A DNA stretch of 64,000 nucleotides from positions 868,001-932,000 of the forward strand of contig NZ_CP016226.1 in assembly GCF_013377235.1 (NCBI RefSeq). Reading direction: 5' to 3'. The DNA comes from Mannheimia varigena. Its GTDB lineage: Bacteria > Pseudomonadota > Gammaproteobacteria > Enterobacterales > Pasteurellaceae. Below the pieces are notes generated by a model, which saw only the letters and a program-made list of their open reading frames with translations, made no database searches and was not told where the DNA came from. Shown here piece by piece: positions 32,574 through 41,700 of the stretch. Position 1 is the stretch's first letter. Every line of letters begins with the position of its first letter. Position numbers and translations under genes: made by a program.

Positions 32574-33944
32574 TTGAATAGCACTAAATTTTACTCCCTT
32601 TATTCAGGTATCTTTTTTCTGTTTTTCGGCTATGGTTTATTTCTAAACTCAGCAGGAATTAAACTTGCCGAAATGGGGGTAACGGATATTATCATCGGTT
32701 TACTCAATGCGGCTTTCTTTATTGGAGCTGCATTAAGCACCATTTTTGCTCACCGTATTGTTTCGAGTGTCGGGCATATCCGCTCATTTAGTGTATTCTG
32801 TGCTGTTTTCGCGATTGCTGCTCTCAGCCATATGATGGTCGATAATTTATGGATCTGGGGCGTCTTACGCATCATTTTGGGCTTCTGTCATTATAGTTTG
32901 TTGCTTTTAGTGGAAAGTTGGTTAAGCGAAAAAACGAATGTTGATACCAGAGGCAAAGTGCTTGCTACCTATAATATTATTTTCTACCTAGCTTTTATTT
33001 TGGGGGTGAGTTTATTAAGTTTAGAGCTTAACAGCCGAAACATTTTTACCTTATCGACCATTTTAGTAGTGATGTCGATGATCCCCATCGCTTTAACTAA
33101 AATGGTTCAGCCTGATATTCCAGCTCGTGAACGTATTAGCATTCCTAAACTATTTTCGATTTCGCCATTAGCCTTAGCTACCAGTTTTATTAGCGGAATG
33201 TTGGTCAATGGCTTTTTCACAATGGTCTCGGTGTTCCTACTGAAATTTAGCTTTTCACTAAGCGAAATTTCGCTTTATTTGATGATCTCGATGATCGGCG
33301 GTTTTATCAGCCAAATGCCGATGGCGATGCTCTCAAACCGCATTGGCAGACGTAACGCTATTTTAGCTTGTGCGGTGGTCGGTACTCTTACTGCACTTAT
33401 TGGGCTATTTGCAATTTTTCAAGAAAATTTGACCGCTTGGATACAATACATCATTGCCTTTTTATTTGGCTGTAGCCTATTTAGTTTATATGCGTTGAGT
33501 ATCGCCCGGGCTAACGATGAATTGCCGAATAATATGAACACCGTTGAGGTAAGCAGAGGCTTGCTATTTTGCTATGGTTTAGGGGCATTAGTTGCCCCAC
33601 CGCTTATCGGTTTGGCGATGAGTATTTCCGCTGAATATGGTTTTTATGCACTATTTGGTTTGTTTTCACTTATTTTATTCATTTGTGCTATTAGAACTAA
33701 ACCAATTCCGAAAGCAGAGCGTGCGGAAATGCAATATGCTACCCCTATTGCCACTGCAAGCCCAATTGAAGAAATTGAATTAGTGGAGGAAGAGCTTATT
33801 CCATTTGATGAAGGGGTGGTGCAAGAATACCAAGCTCAGCTTGAAACGCTGGAAGAAGAGCAACAAACCGAAAATGAAAATAGTGAACTTGATGAGAAAA
33901 AATCTGAAGATAGCTTAACCAATAGCGAAAACAGTAAGGTTTAA
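32574..33944 (+). CDS. MFS transporter, YcaD-like, with acidic C-terminal tail
   Basis: This 456-residue major-facilitator protein has 12 predicted helices (LFLNSAGIKLAEMGVTDIIIGLLNAAFFIGAALSTIFAHR; LVESWLSEKTNVDTRGKVLATYNI; LSNRIGRRNAILACAVVG). It resembles E. coli YcaD (382 aa) in the core. The last 70 residues form a hydrophilic Glu-rich tail (EEIELVEEELIPFDEG, then EEEQQTENENSELDEKKSED) that YcaD lacks. The start is TTG 32574, supported by AAGGAG six bases upstream and a promoter 36 bases away. The substrate is unknown. Confidence 0.85.
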   Translation: MNSTKFYSLYSGIFFLFFGYGLFLNSAGIKLAEMGVTDIIIGLLNAAFFIGAALSTIFAHRIVSSVGHIRSFSVFCAVFAIAALSHMMVDNLWIWGVLRIILGFCHYSLLLLVESWLSEKTNVDTRGKVLATYNIIFYLAFILGVSLLSLELNSRNIFTLSTILVVMSMIPIALTKMVQPDIPARERISIPKLFSISPLALATSFISGMLVNGFFTMVSVFLLKFSFSLSEISLYLMISMIGGFISQMPMAMLSNRIGRRNAILACAVVGTLTALIGLFAIFQENLTAWIQYIIAFLFGCSLFSLYALSIARANDELPNNMNTVEVSRGLLFCYGLGALVAPPLIGLAMSISAEYGFYALFGLFSLILFICAIRTKPIPKAERAEMQYATPIATASPIEEIELVEEELIPFDEGVVQEYQAQLETLEEEQQTENENSELDEKKSEDSLTNSENSKV

Positions 33945-34035
33945 TTTTCCGTTGTTTTATGCTAAAATTTCCGTGCTTTTATTCCCCATTTGTAAGGGAA
34001 ATAATAAGCAAATTGCAAAATTTTAATCAAAAAAG

Positions 34036-34051
34036 ACCGCTTGTAAGCGGT
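34036..34051 (+). terminator. Compact USS hairpin terminator before thrS
   Basis: ACCGCT (34036-34041), loop TTGT/TGTA, AGCGGT (34046-34051), then TTTTTTC. The left arm begins an exact uptake signal. Confidence 0.65.
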
Positions 34052-34110
34052 TTTTTCATTCTCACTCAACAAGTAATCTCTCGTATGGATTACCACTGTA
34101 AGGATTTATT

Positions 34111-36042
34111 ATGCCAATTATTACTTTACCGGACGGTTCACAACGTTCATTTGACAACCCTGTTTCTGTAATGGAAGTTGCCCAATCTATCGGGGCAGGT
34201 TTAGCAAAAGCAACCATTGCAGGGCGTGTAAACGGCGAACGCCGTGATGCGTGCGACATCATCAGCCAAGACAGCACTCTTGAAATCATCACTGCCAAAG
34301 ATGAAGATGGTTTAGAGATCATTCGCCACTCAACGGCTCACTTATTAGGTCACGCAATCAAACAATTATTCCCCGATGTCAAAATGGCCATCGGTCCGAC
34401 CATCGAAAACGGTTTCTACTATGACGTAGATTTAGATCGTTCATTAACCCAAGAAGATTTAGACGCCCTTGAAAAACGAATGTTAGAGTTGGCGAAAACC
34501 AACTATGACGTGGTAAAACGCCCGGTGAGCTGGCAAGAAGCTCGTGATACCTTTGAAAGCCGTGGCGAGCCGTACAAAATGGCAATCTTAGATGAAAACA
34601 TCGGACGCACTGCAACACCGGCGTTGTATCATCACGAAGAATATATTGATATGTGCCGTGGCCCGCACGTGCCAAATATGCGTTTCTGCCAACATTTCAA
34701 ACTGCAAAAAGTGGCTGGGGCTTACTGGCGTGGCGATAGCAAAAATAAAATGCTACAACGTATTTACGGTACCGCTTGGGCGGACAAAAAACAGCTTGCC
34801 GAATACTTACAACGTTTAGAAGAAGCGGCAAAACGTGACCACCGCCGTATCGGTAAAGCGTTAGATTTATACCATATGCAAGAAGAAGCACCGGGTATGG
34901 TGTTCTGGCACAATGATGGCTGGACGATTTTCCGTGAACTCGAAACCTTCGTGCGTACTAAATTAAAAGAGTACGATTACCAAGAGGTGAAAGGTCCATT
35001 TATGATGGATCGTGTGCTTTGGGAGAAAACCGGTCACTGGCAAAACTACGCGGATTTAATGTTCACAACCCAATCTGAAAACCGTGAATATGCGATCAAA
35101 CCGATGAACTGCCCAGGTCACGTTCAAATCTTCAACCAAGGCTTGAAATCTTACCGTGATTTACCGATTCGTATGGCGGAATTTGGTTCTTGCCACCGTA
35201 ATGAGCCATCTGGTTCTTTACACGGTTTAATGCGTGTGCGTGGCTTTACCCAAGATGATGCCCATATTTTCTGTACCGAAGATCAAATCGAGTCTGAAGT
35301 AACCAGCTGTATCAAAATGGTGTATGACATCTACAGTACTTTCGGTTTTACCAACATTGCGGTAAAACTTTCAACTCGCCCTGAAAACCGTATCGGTGAC
35401 GATGCAATGTGGGACAGAGCGGAAGAAGGCTTGGCGAACGCACTTCGCAACAACGGCTTGGAATATCAAATCCAAGAGGGCGAAGGGGCATTCTACGGCC
35501 CGAAAATCGAATTTGCGTTGCGTGACTGTTTAGGTCGTGAATGGCAATGTGGTACGGTGCAGTTAGACTTCGCTCTACCGGGTCGCTTAGAAGCTTCTTA
35601 TGTTGCGGAAGACAACTGTCGCCGCACGCCGGTAATGATTCACCGTGCGATTCTTGGCTCAATTGAGCGTTTCATCGGTATCATCACCGAAGAGTACGCC
35701 GGTTTCTTCCCAACGTGGCTTGCACCAACACAAGCAGTAGTAATGAACATCACCGACAGCCAAGCGGAATATGTGCAACAAGTGGTGAAACAGCTTTCTG
35801 ATGCTGGTATTCGTGTGAAAGCGGATCTCCGCAACGAAAAAGTCGGCTTCAAAGTGCGTGAACACACCCTACGCCGTGTCCCGTATATGCTGGTTTGCGG
35901 CGATAAAGAGATCGCAGAAGGCAAAGTATCAGTGCGTACCCGCAAAGGGGCTGATTTAGGCACTTACTTGGTTTCTGATTTAATCGACATCTTGAAAAAC
36001 CAAATCAAATCTCGTGAGCTGAAATTATTAGGCGAAGAATAA
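34111..36042 (+). CDS. thrS: Threonine-tRNA ligase
   Basis: This 643-residue class II synthetase (E. coli 642) has the full domain order: TGS (MPIITLPDGSQRSF), editing domain with HSTAHLLGHAIKQLFPDVK (residues 72-90), the catalytic core with GPFMMDRVLWEKTGHW, CPGHVQIF, RMAEFGSCHRNEPSGSLHGLMRVRGFTQDDAHIFC and HRAILGSIERF, then the anticodon-binding domain. The infC-rpmI-rplT cluster that follows thrS in E. coli is absent; a terminator and convergent lolE follow instead. Confidence 0.97.
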   Translation: MPIITLPDGSQRSFDNPVSVMEVAQSIGAGLAKATIAGRVNGERRDACDIISQDSTLEIITAKDEDGLEIIRHSTAHLLGHAIKQLFPDVKMAIGPTIENGFYYDVDLDRSLTQEDLDALEKRMLELAKTNYDVVKRPVSWQEARDTFESRGEPYKMAILDENIGRTATPALYHHEEYIDMCRGPHVPNMRFCQHFKLQKVAGAYWRGDSKNKMLQRIYGTAWADKKQLAEYLQRLEEAAKRDHRRIGKALDLYHMQEEAPGMVFWHNDGWTIFRELETFVRTKLKEYDYQEVKGPFMMDRVLWEKTGHWQNYADLMFTTQSENREYAIKPMNCPGHVQIFNQGLKSYRDLPIRMAEFGSCHRNEPSGSLHGLMRVRGFTQDDAHIFCTEDQIESEVTSCIKMVYDIYSTFGFTNIAVKLSTRPENRIGDDAMWDRAEEGLANALRNNGLEYQIQEGEGAFYGPKIEFALRDCLGREWQCGTVQLDFALPGRLEASYVAEDNCRRTPVMIHRAILGSIERFIGIITEEYAGFFPTWLAPTQAVVMNITDSQAEYVQQVVKQLSDAGIRVKADLRNEKVGFKVREHTLRRVPYMLVCGDKEIAEGKVSVRTRKGADLGTYLVSDLIDILKNQIKSRELKLLGEE

Positions 36043-36050
36043 GATAAAGA

Positions 36051-36081
36051 AAACGGCTAAATAGTGAATATTTAGCCGTTT
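36051..36081. terminator. Bidirectional terminator between thrS and lolE
   Basis: AAACGGCTAAATA (36051-36063) pairs with TATTTAGCCGTTT (36069-36081), loop GTGAA, with T-runs usable on the plus strand and A/T-rich flanks on the minus side. Confidence 0.88.
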
Positions 36082-36104
36082 TTGTTTGGATAGGAGACAG
36101 AAAT

Positions 36105-37370
36105 TTAATGCCCACTCAGCACTTTTGCCGGCTCTAATTTTGCTGCTCGGTTAGCCGGATAAAGGCTGGCAAATAAGCTTAAAATAATAGTGGCAAGCAG
36201 CACATAGCCAACATCTTGCCAATGCAGTTCACTCGGTAGGAAATCGACAAAATAGACACCGTCAGACAGCAATTTTACGCCGAAAAAGCCCTCGATTGCT
36301 TTGATGATAGCGGTCAAATTTAGCGATAAAATTACACCTAAAATAATCCCAAATACTGCCCCTTTCATTCCGGAAAACAAGCCATACCACAGGAAAATGC
36401 GGCGAATAAAGGCATTATTTGCCCCCAAAGTTCGCAAAATGGCAATATCGCCCTGTTTATCTTTCACCGCCATAATCAGCGTAGAAATAATATTAAAGCA
36501 CGCCACGCCAATCACCAGTACCATTGCAATGTACATTACCGTACGAATAAGCTGAATATCGTTGTACATATAGCCGAATTTTTCCACCCAAGTATTCAAG
36601 TAAAGCGGCTGCGGATAACCGTTAAGCTGCGGCATTGCCAACACTCGCACATCAAAGGGGTTCGCAAGGCTGATTTCCAAACCTGACACTTGGTTTGGCT
36701 GATATTCCATCAGCTCCTGAGCCTTATTCAGCGGAATAAGAGCATAGCTGTGATCCAACTGCCCCTCCAAACGCAACACACCTGTCACCGGCATATTAAA
36801 ACGCAATGGCTGGGCTAATTTGCCGTCTTCTGTTGGTTGGGGAATCAGCAATGTTACCTCATCGCCAGCCTCAACTTCGAGGGCTTTCGCAATGCCAGCC
36901 CCTAAAATCAGCCCATCTTCATCCGCTTTGGCTTGCTGTTGGAAAGCTTGCCACTGTTCATTCAGGATAAATTGGCTAAGCTTACTGACTTGATCTTGCT
37001 TCTGCGGCTCAATGCCCCGCACCTGAGCAATTTTAAGCTGTGAGCCGTTTTCAATTAAGGCGGTGAAGCTCACAAAAGGCGAACTAGCGGTCACTTTTTC
37101 CGATTTTTTTACCAATTCTTCCAACTTTTTAATATTGTGAATCGGCAAGCTCTGATTACCGTTGTAAGATACCAACTCTGCATGCGGCACAACGGAAAGT
37201 ACACGGCTGTTTAGCTCTCGCTCAAAACCGTTCATTGCACTTAGCCCGATAATCAGCACCGCCACGCCAAGGGCAATGCCGATGCTTGAAAACCACGAAA
37301 TCAGCGAAACCAGTCGGTTTTTCTTCTTGCCCCGTTGGTAACGCCAGCTTACAAAAAACGGCGTACTCAT
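36105..37370 (-). CDS. lolE: Lipoprotein-releasing permease LolE
   Basis: This 421-residue protein has four helices: one N-terminal (WFSSIGIALGVAVLIIGLSAMNG, residues 26-48), a large periplasmic domain and three C-terminal ones. It has FtsX-type features (DIAILRTLGANNAFIRRIFLWYG). With LolC and LolD it extracts outer-membrane lipoproteins from the inner membrane and hands them to LolA. TPFFVSWRYQRGKKKNRLVSL fits LolE better than LolC. Its start overlaps the lolD stop by 4 bases (ATGA). Confidence 0.92.
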   Translation of the reverse strand: MSTPFFVSWRYQRGKKKNRLVSLISWFSSIGIALGVAVLIIGLSAMNGFERELNSRVLSVVPHAELVSYNGNQSLPIHNIKKLEELVKKSEKVTASSPFVSFTALIENGSQLKIAQVRGIEPQKQDQVSKLSQFILNEQWQAFQQQAKADEDGLILGAGIAKALEVEAGDEVTLLIPQPTEDGKLAQPLRFNMPVTGVLRLEGQLDHSYALIPLNKAQELMEYQPNQVSGLEISLANPFDVRVLAMPQLNGYPQPLYLNTWVEKFGYMYNDIQLIRTVMYIAMVLVIGVACFNIISTLIMAVKDKQGDIAILRTLGANNAFIRRIFLWYGLFSGMKGAVFGIILGVILSLNLTAIIKAIEGFFGVKLLSDGVYFVDFLPSELHWQDVGYVLLATIILSLFASLYPANRAAKLEPAKVLSGH

Positions 37371-38050
37371 AGCGTTCCCTCACTTAACACTCCATCTCGC
37401 ATTACAAGACTGCGTGAAAGTTTATTCGCAAGGTTTAAATCGTGCGTAACCAACAAAAACGCAATATTCTGTTCTTGGTTGAGCTGTTGGATTAGCTCAA
37501 AAATGCTTTCTGTTGTTTTTTGGTCTAGGTTTCCGGTCGGCTCATCGGCAAGCACTAAGGCAGGATTATTCACCAAAGCACGAGCAATCGCCACACGCTG
37601 ACGTTCCCCACCAGACAATGCAGACGGACGATGTGTAATTCTGTGTGATAATCCGACCGCTTGTAACATTTTTTCCGCTCGATTTGCAGCTTCAGTTTTG
37701 TTCTGTTTGCCTATTAACATCGGCATCATCACATTTTCTAACGCTGAAAAGTCCGCCATTAGGTGATGAAACTGATAAACAAAGCCCAAGTTTTGGTTAC
37801 GCAATAAGGCTAATTTATCTGAGCTTAGTTGCTGCAATGACTGCCCTCGAACCCAAACCTCGCCGGAAGTTGGCTGATCTAAACCGCCAAGCGTGTGCAA
37901 CAAGGTACTTTTGCCCGACCCCGAACTGCCGACAATCGCCACCAGCTCGCCCGCATTCATTGAAAACGAAACCTCTTTTAGTACCTGAACTTGCTGTTCG
38001 CCTTCCTCGTAAAATTTGCTGATATTTTCACAGCGAAGTAATTCTGTCAT
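37367..38050 (-). CDS. lolD: Lipoprotein-releasing ATPase LolD
   Basis: This 227-residue ABC ATPase has Walker A GSSGSGKST, Q-loop YQFHHLM (characteristic of LolD: FVYQFHHLMADFSALENVMMPML), signature LSGGERQR, Walker B LVLADEPTGNLD and switch VTHD. It powers LolCDE. It starts 13 bases downstream of the GNAT gene and overlaps lolE by 4 bases. An exact uptake signal lies inside it (37656-37664). Confidence 0.96.
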   Translation of the reverse strand: MTELLRCENISKFYEEGEQQVQVLKEVSFSMNAGELVAIVGSSGSGKSTLLHTLGGLDQPTSGEVWVRGQSLQQLSSDKLALLRNQNLGFVYQFHHLMADFSALENVMMPMLIGKQNKTEAANRAEKMLQAVGLSHRITHRPSALSGGERQRVAIARALVNNPALVLADEPTGNLDQKTTESIFELIQQLNQEQNIAFLLVTHDLNLANKLSRSLVMRDGVLSEGTL

Positions 38051-38063
38051 TTTTACTCACCCA

Positions 38064-38621
38064 CTAAATTTGCTTAAAGTAGATATTGGCTTGGCAATGG
38101 CACGGAGGAACTTTGCAAGCAGGACAAATTAAATTAATATCCCCAACCCAATAATCCGGAATTTCTTGAAAGCATTTAAAATCAAACGCTTTCATTACAC
38201 CTTTAATATTTTCTGTTTCTCCATATTTCCAAGCAACACAAGCAATCACAGAAATATTCTGCTGCTTAAAACTTTCAAGAAGCTGTTTGGTTAAAGCTAA
38301 GCCAATGCCCTTTCCTTTCGCTTTCTGACTGACCGCTATTGTTTTAAAAATACCGATTTCTTTCGCATTTTTAGCATATTCAGGTAGGTTTTCTGGTGAG
38401 ATTTTTAATAATGCCACCGCCTCATTATGAGGCAAAGTCATTGCTGTAATGATGCCTAATACTTCACCATTATTATCCGTTGCCTCAAAACCAAGTGACA
38501 TAGGATCAGCATCTAATTTGACAAAATCTGCCTCTGTAAAATAACCCTCTCCCAGCTGACTACTAATTAGAGAAACATAATCAGCATAATGTTTCTCTTG
38601 AATTTTCTGTATTATCTTCAT
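38064..38621 (-). CDS. GNAT-type acetyltransferase with a Cys-rich C-terminus, inside the lol operon
   Basis: This 185-residue protein has a GNAT-type core: LGIITAMTLP strand, IGIFKTIAVSQKAKGKGIGLALTKQLLESF (acetyl-CoA loop KAKGKGIG, near residues 98-105) and VIACVAWKY. The C-terminus has CPACKVPPCHCQANIYFK (residues 165-182), a Cys/His cluster that could bind zinc or iron. It lies between lolC (61 bases) and lolD (13 bases) on the same strand. The substrate is unknown, and I know of no lol function for such a protein. Confidence 0.8.
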   Translation of the reverse strand: MKIIQKIQEKHYADYVSLISSQLGEGYFTEADFVKLDADPMSLGFEATDNNGEVLGIITAMTLPHNEAVALLKISPENLPEYAKNAKEIGIFKTIAVSQKAKGKGIGLALTKQLLESFKQQNISVIACVAWKYGETENIKGVMKAFDFKCFQEIPDYWVGDINLICPACKVPPCHCQANIYFKQI

Positions 38622-38682
38622 TAAATTTATCCGTTTTATCGCTTACAAGCGGTCATATTTTATGAGAAATTTGTAAATTCGA

Positions 38683-39855
38683 TTATTCATATCTTAATGC
38701 CTGAGCCGGTTCGATTTTTGAAGCTCGGTAGGCTGGGTAAAGGGTGCAAAACAGCGAAAGCAAAATTGAGACCGCAACGATCACTGCAATTTGCGAGCCT
38801 AAAATCAGGCTTGGCAGATGAATAGCTGGGTTGATCAAGAGAATAATCTGATCCAAATTGCTGGCTATTAAAATGCCAAGCACACCGCCAATCAGCGAGC
38901 CAATCACGCCTACAATCGCCCCTTGGAATACAAAAATCTGCATCACTTGCTTTTTGGTTAAGCCTTGGGTTTGCAAAATCGCAATTTCGCCCTGTTTATC
39001 CACCACCATTAGGCTGAGCGAGGTCACAATATTGGAAATCGCCACCACAATAATCAGACTAATCAGCAAGCCCATCATATTTTTTTCCATTTTAACCGCT
39101 TGGAAAAATTCCCCTTTTTGCTCACGCCAATCGCTGATTTTATAGTTTTCTTCGCTGAAATGTTGCGGAAGTTCGGTCACTTGGAACGGATCTTGCAGAT
39201 ATAACCGTACGCCTTGTACCTGCTCTTCGCTAATTCTCAACAACCGCCCAACATCAGCTAAATTCGCAAACAGGGTAAATTCGCTCGCCTCACGGTTGGA
39301 GTGATAAATGCCTGAAATTTCAAATAAACGCTGCACCGGCACTCGTCCCATTGGGGTGTATTGGCTATTTTCGGTGATCATCAAGCGGAGCTTTTCCCCT
39401 ACCGCCAAATTCAGTTTATTCGCTAAACGAGAGCCGACCATCACCTTAAATTCACCTTTCGGGAGAAGTTGCTCAATATCTTCATCGGTAATCAGCGGAT
39501 CATCCGTGGCATCTTCCACGCCAATCAGCTGCCCGGCATTAATACCGTCTGAGCTTTGAATAATGACATTCGCTCGGTTAATTTTGACCGCTTGTTTCGC
39601 AAATTCGGGCAAAGAAAGCTTTTCCTCATTGGCAAAATTGCCCTCTTGTGGGGCAATAATAGCGTGTGGGAGGGTGGAAAGCAGATTGGTTTTCTGCATA
39701 TTTTCCAAACCGTTCATAATCGAAAGCACAATCACCAACGCCATCACACCTAGCACAATGCCAAGGCTGGCAAGATTAGTAACGAGCCGTCCGAAACGGT
39801 CGGCACTTTTCGATCTAAAATAGCGAAAAGCAATAAAAAAAGGGGTTAAATTCAT
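38683..39855 (-). CDS. lolC: Lipoprotein-releasing permease LolC
   Basis: This 390-residue four-helix permease has the family N-terminus FFIAFRYFRSKSADRFGRLVTNLASLGIVLGVMALVIVLSIMNGLE, a periplasmic domain, and C-terminal helices with LMVVDKQGEIAILQTQGLTKKQVMQIFVFQG. It heads the operon lolC-[GNAT]-lolD-lolE. SADRFGRLVTNLASLG is characteristic of LolC. Exact uptake signals occur at 39587-39595 within the gene and at 38645-38653 in the following gap. Confidence 0.92.
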   Translation of the reverse strand: MNLTPFFIAFRYFRSKSADRFGRLVTNLASLGIVLGVMALVIVLSIMNGLENMQKTNLLSTLPHAIIAPQEGNFANEEKLSLPEFAKQAVKINRANVIIQSSDGINAGQLIGVEDATDDPLITDEDIEQLLPKGEFKVMVGSRLANKLNLAVGEKLRLMITENSQYTPMGRVPVQRLFEISGIYHSNREASEFTLFANLADVGRLLRISEEQVQGVRLYLQDPFQVTELPQHFSEENYKISDWREQKGEFFQAVKMEKNMMGLLISLIIVVAISNIVTSLSLMVVDKQGEIAILQTQGLTKKQVMQIFVFQGAIVGVIGSLIGGVLGILIASNLDQIILLINPAIHLPSLILGSQIAVIVAVSILLSLFCTLYPAYRASKIEPAQALRYE

Positions 39856-39933
39856 TCGCTTATTGGTACAAATAATGAGTAAAAATAATCGGTAAAAATA
39901 AATGTGGGGCGAATAACATTCGCCCCGATTTGG

Positions 39934-40788
39934 TTAGTTTGATGTATCAATTTCCGCAAAGGATTTGACTAAATCATCAATCGCTTTCATTTGTGAAACG
40001 AAGGCTTCTAATGTTGAAAGTGGTAAGGCTGACGGGCCATCACATTTTGCTGAATTTGGATCCGGGTGAGCTTCCAAGAAAAGCCCTGCCAAGCCAACTG
40101 CCATACCCGAACGAGCAAGTTCCGTCACTTGTGAGCGGCGACCACCTGAAGCCGCACCGAATGGGTCACGACATTGTAGCGAGTGGGTTACGTCAAAAAT
40201 CACCGGGCAGCCTTTCGACACTTTTTTCATAATGCCGAAACCGAGCATATCCACCACTAAATTATCGTAGCCGAAGTTTGTGCCACGGTCGCATAAAATC
40301 ACGTTCTCGTTCCCACATTCTGCAATTTTTTCCACAATGTTACCCATCTGCCCCGGACTTAAAAATTGCGGTTTTTTCACATTAATTACCGCACCGGTGC
40401 GAGCCATTGCTTCTACTAAATCGGTTTGACGAGCCAAAAATGCAGGGAGCTGGATCACATCCACCACTTCCGCTACCGGCTTACACTGATAAATTTCGTG
40501 CACGTCAGTGATGATGCTCACCCCAAAAGTCTGTTTTAACTCTTGGAAAATTTTCAAACCCTCTTCCATTCCCGGCCCACGGTAAGAGTGGATCGAAGAA
40601 CGGTTCGCCTTGTCAAACGAGGCTTTGAACACATACGGCACCTTGAGTTTGTTCGTCACTTCAACATATTGCTCACACACTCTAAGTGCCATATCACGGC
40701 TTTCCAGCACGTTCATACCACCAAAGAGCGTAAATGGCTTATTATTCGCCACTTCAATATTACCAACTTTTACGATTTTATCTGTCAT
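39934..40788 (-). CDS. kdsA: 3-deoxy-8-phosphooctulonate synthase
   Basis: This 284-residue protein has the usual length for KdsA. It condenses phosphoenolpyruvate with arabinose-5-phosphate to give KDO-8-phosphate for lipopolysaccharide. Motifs include TLFGGMNVLESRDMALRVCE, YVFKASFDKANRSSIHSYRGPGMEEGL, TDVHEIYQ, VINVKKPQFLSPGQMGNIVEK and FDVTHSLQCRDPFG. It lies in the conserved order prfA-prmC-sirB1-kdsA. Confidence 0.96.
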   Translation of the reverse strand: MTDKIVKVGNIEVANNKPFTLFGGMNVLESRDMALRVCEQYVEVTNKLKVPYVFKASFDKANRSSIHSYRGPGMEEGLKIFQELKQTFGVSIITDVHEIYQCKPVAEVVDVIQLPAFLARQTDLVEAMARTGAVINVKKPQFLSPGQMGNIVEKIAECGNENVILCDRGTNFGYDNLVVDMLGFGIMKKVSKGCPVIFDVTHSLQCRDPFGAASGGRRSQVTELARSGMAVGLAGLFLEAHPDPNSAKCDGPSALPLSTLEAFVSQMKAIDDLVKSFAEIDTSN

Positions 40789-40824
40789 AGGGATTTCCTT
40801 GTTTTATAAATTCTTGTTTAATAC

Positions 40825-41691
40825 TTAATGCACCAAACTTACTTGGCTTTTTTGTTCTAAGCCTTTGACTTCCATTTTTAGAATTTCAGCGGAAGGGTCT
40901 TCAGGACATTGGTCGATGAAATAATTAATATCTTCCAACGCTGCTTGGTAGCAATCCATACTAGCTAACACCATTCCACGATCACGAATTTCATACGGAT
41001 CTTTCGGGCTCATTGCTAAGCGGTATTCAATCAAACGCAAGGTTTCTTCATACTTTCCTTCACGGGTGAGAGCCATCTTAAATACGGTTTCGATTCGCTC
41101 AAGCAGTTCTTGTGGCTCAGCTCGTCTTAATAGATCAGGCGTTACTTCCACCCCGAATCCCATTTCGCCTTCAAGCCATTTATTGAGCATTTCAATGCCG
41201 ATAAATTCGCCATTCCACGGGTTAATAAAGCGTACTTTAGTTGCGCCGTTTGGCTGTTTTATTTCTGCTCTTAACACTAATTGTGTTGGAAAGTTTACAG
41301 GGTAAAGTGGTAAATCTAACACAGCCGATAAATAAAGCACCACTGCTCCTAATGAAACCGGCATTCCACGCCGTTTTTTGATAACTTGATTGAGCAATAA
41401 ATTTTCCGTGTGGAAATAGTCTTCATAGTAACAATGAAAACCCCACTCTTTATAAACTAAATGGAGTAATTGATTAATTCGCTCTTTATCGCTTTCACCA
41501 TTGACGTTGTAGCGAGCTTTTTTAGTTAATGCAGACATCTGCCCAAATACTTGTTGCTCATTTACAGTATCATCAATTAGCGTGGTGAGCCGTAAGATTT
41601 CACGATAGAGAAATTTTTTCAACTCGGTATCGCTTATCTTAATTTTCGGTTCTGCCAACCCTTTCAATAATTCTTCAATAATATCGTCCAT
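40825..41691 (-). CDS. sirB1: SirB1/YchA-type transglutaminase-like protein
   Basis: This 288-residue protein has an N-terminal SirB1 domain (RYNVNGESDKERINQLLHLVYKEWGFHCYYEDYFHTENLLLNQVIKKRRGMPVSLGAVVLYL, residues 58-120; transglutaminase-like fold) and a C-terminal TPR-like region (YEETLRLIEYRLAMSPKDPYEIRDRGMVLASMDCYQAAL). The molecular function is unknown. Position between prmC and kdsA matches E. coli ychA (sirB1); sirB2 is missing. It lies 9 bases after prmC. Confidence 0.88.
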   Translation of the reverse strand: MDDIIEELLKGLAEPKIKISDTELKKFLYREILRLTTLIDDTVNEQQVFGQMSALTKKARYNVNGESDKERINQLLHLVYKEWGFHCYYEDYFHTENLLLNQVIKKRRGMPVSLGAVVLYLSAVLDLPLYPVNFPTQLVLRAEIKQPNGATKVRFINPWNGEFIGIEMLNKWLEGEMGFGVEVTPDLLRRAEPQELLERIETVFKMALTREGKYEETLRLIEYRLAMSPKDPYEIRDRGMVLASMDCYQAALEDINYFIDQCPEDPSAEILKMEVKGLEQKSQVSLVH

Positions 41692-41700
41692 TTCCTGCCT

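Noticed and set aside
34052..34110. Translational operator or T-box before thrS
   Set aside because: The leader is only about 60 bases after the upstream terminator, too short for a T-box, and no anticodon-like arm was seen.
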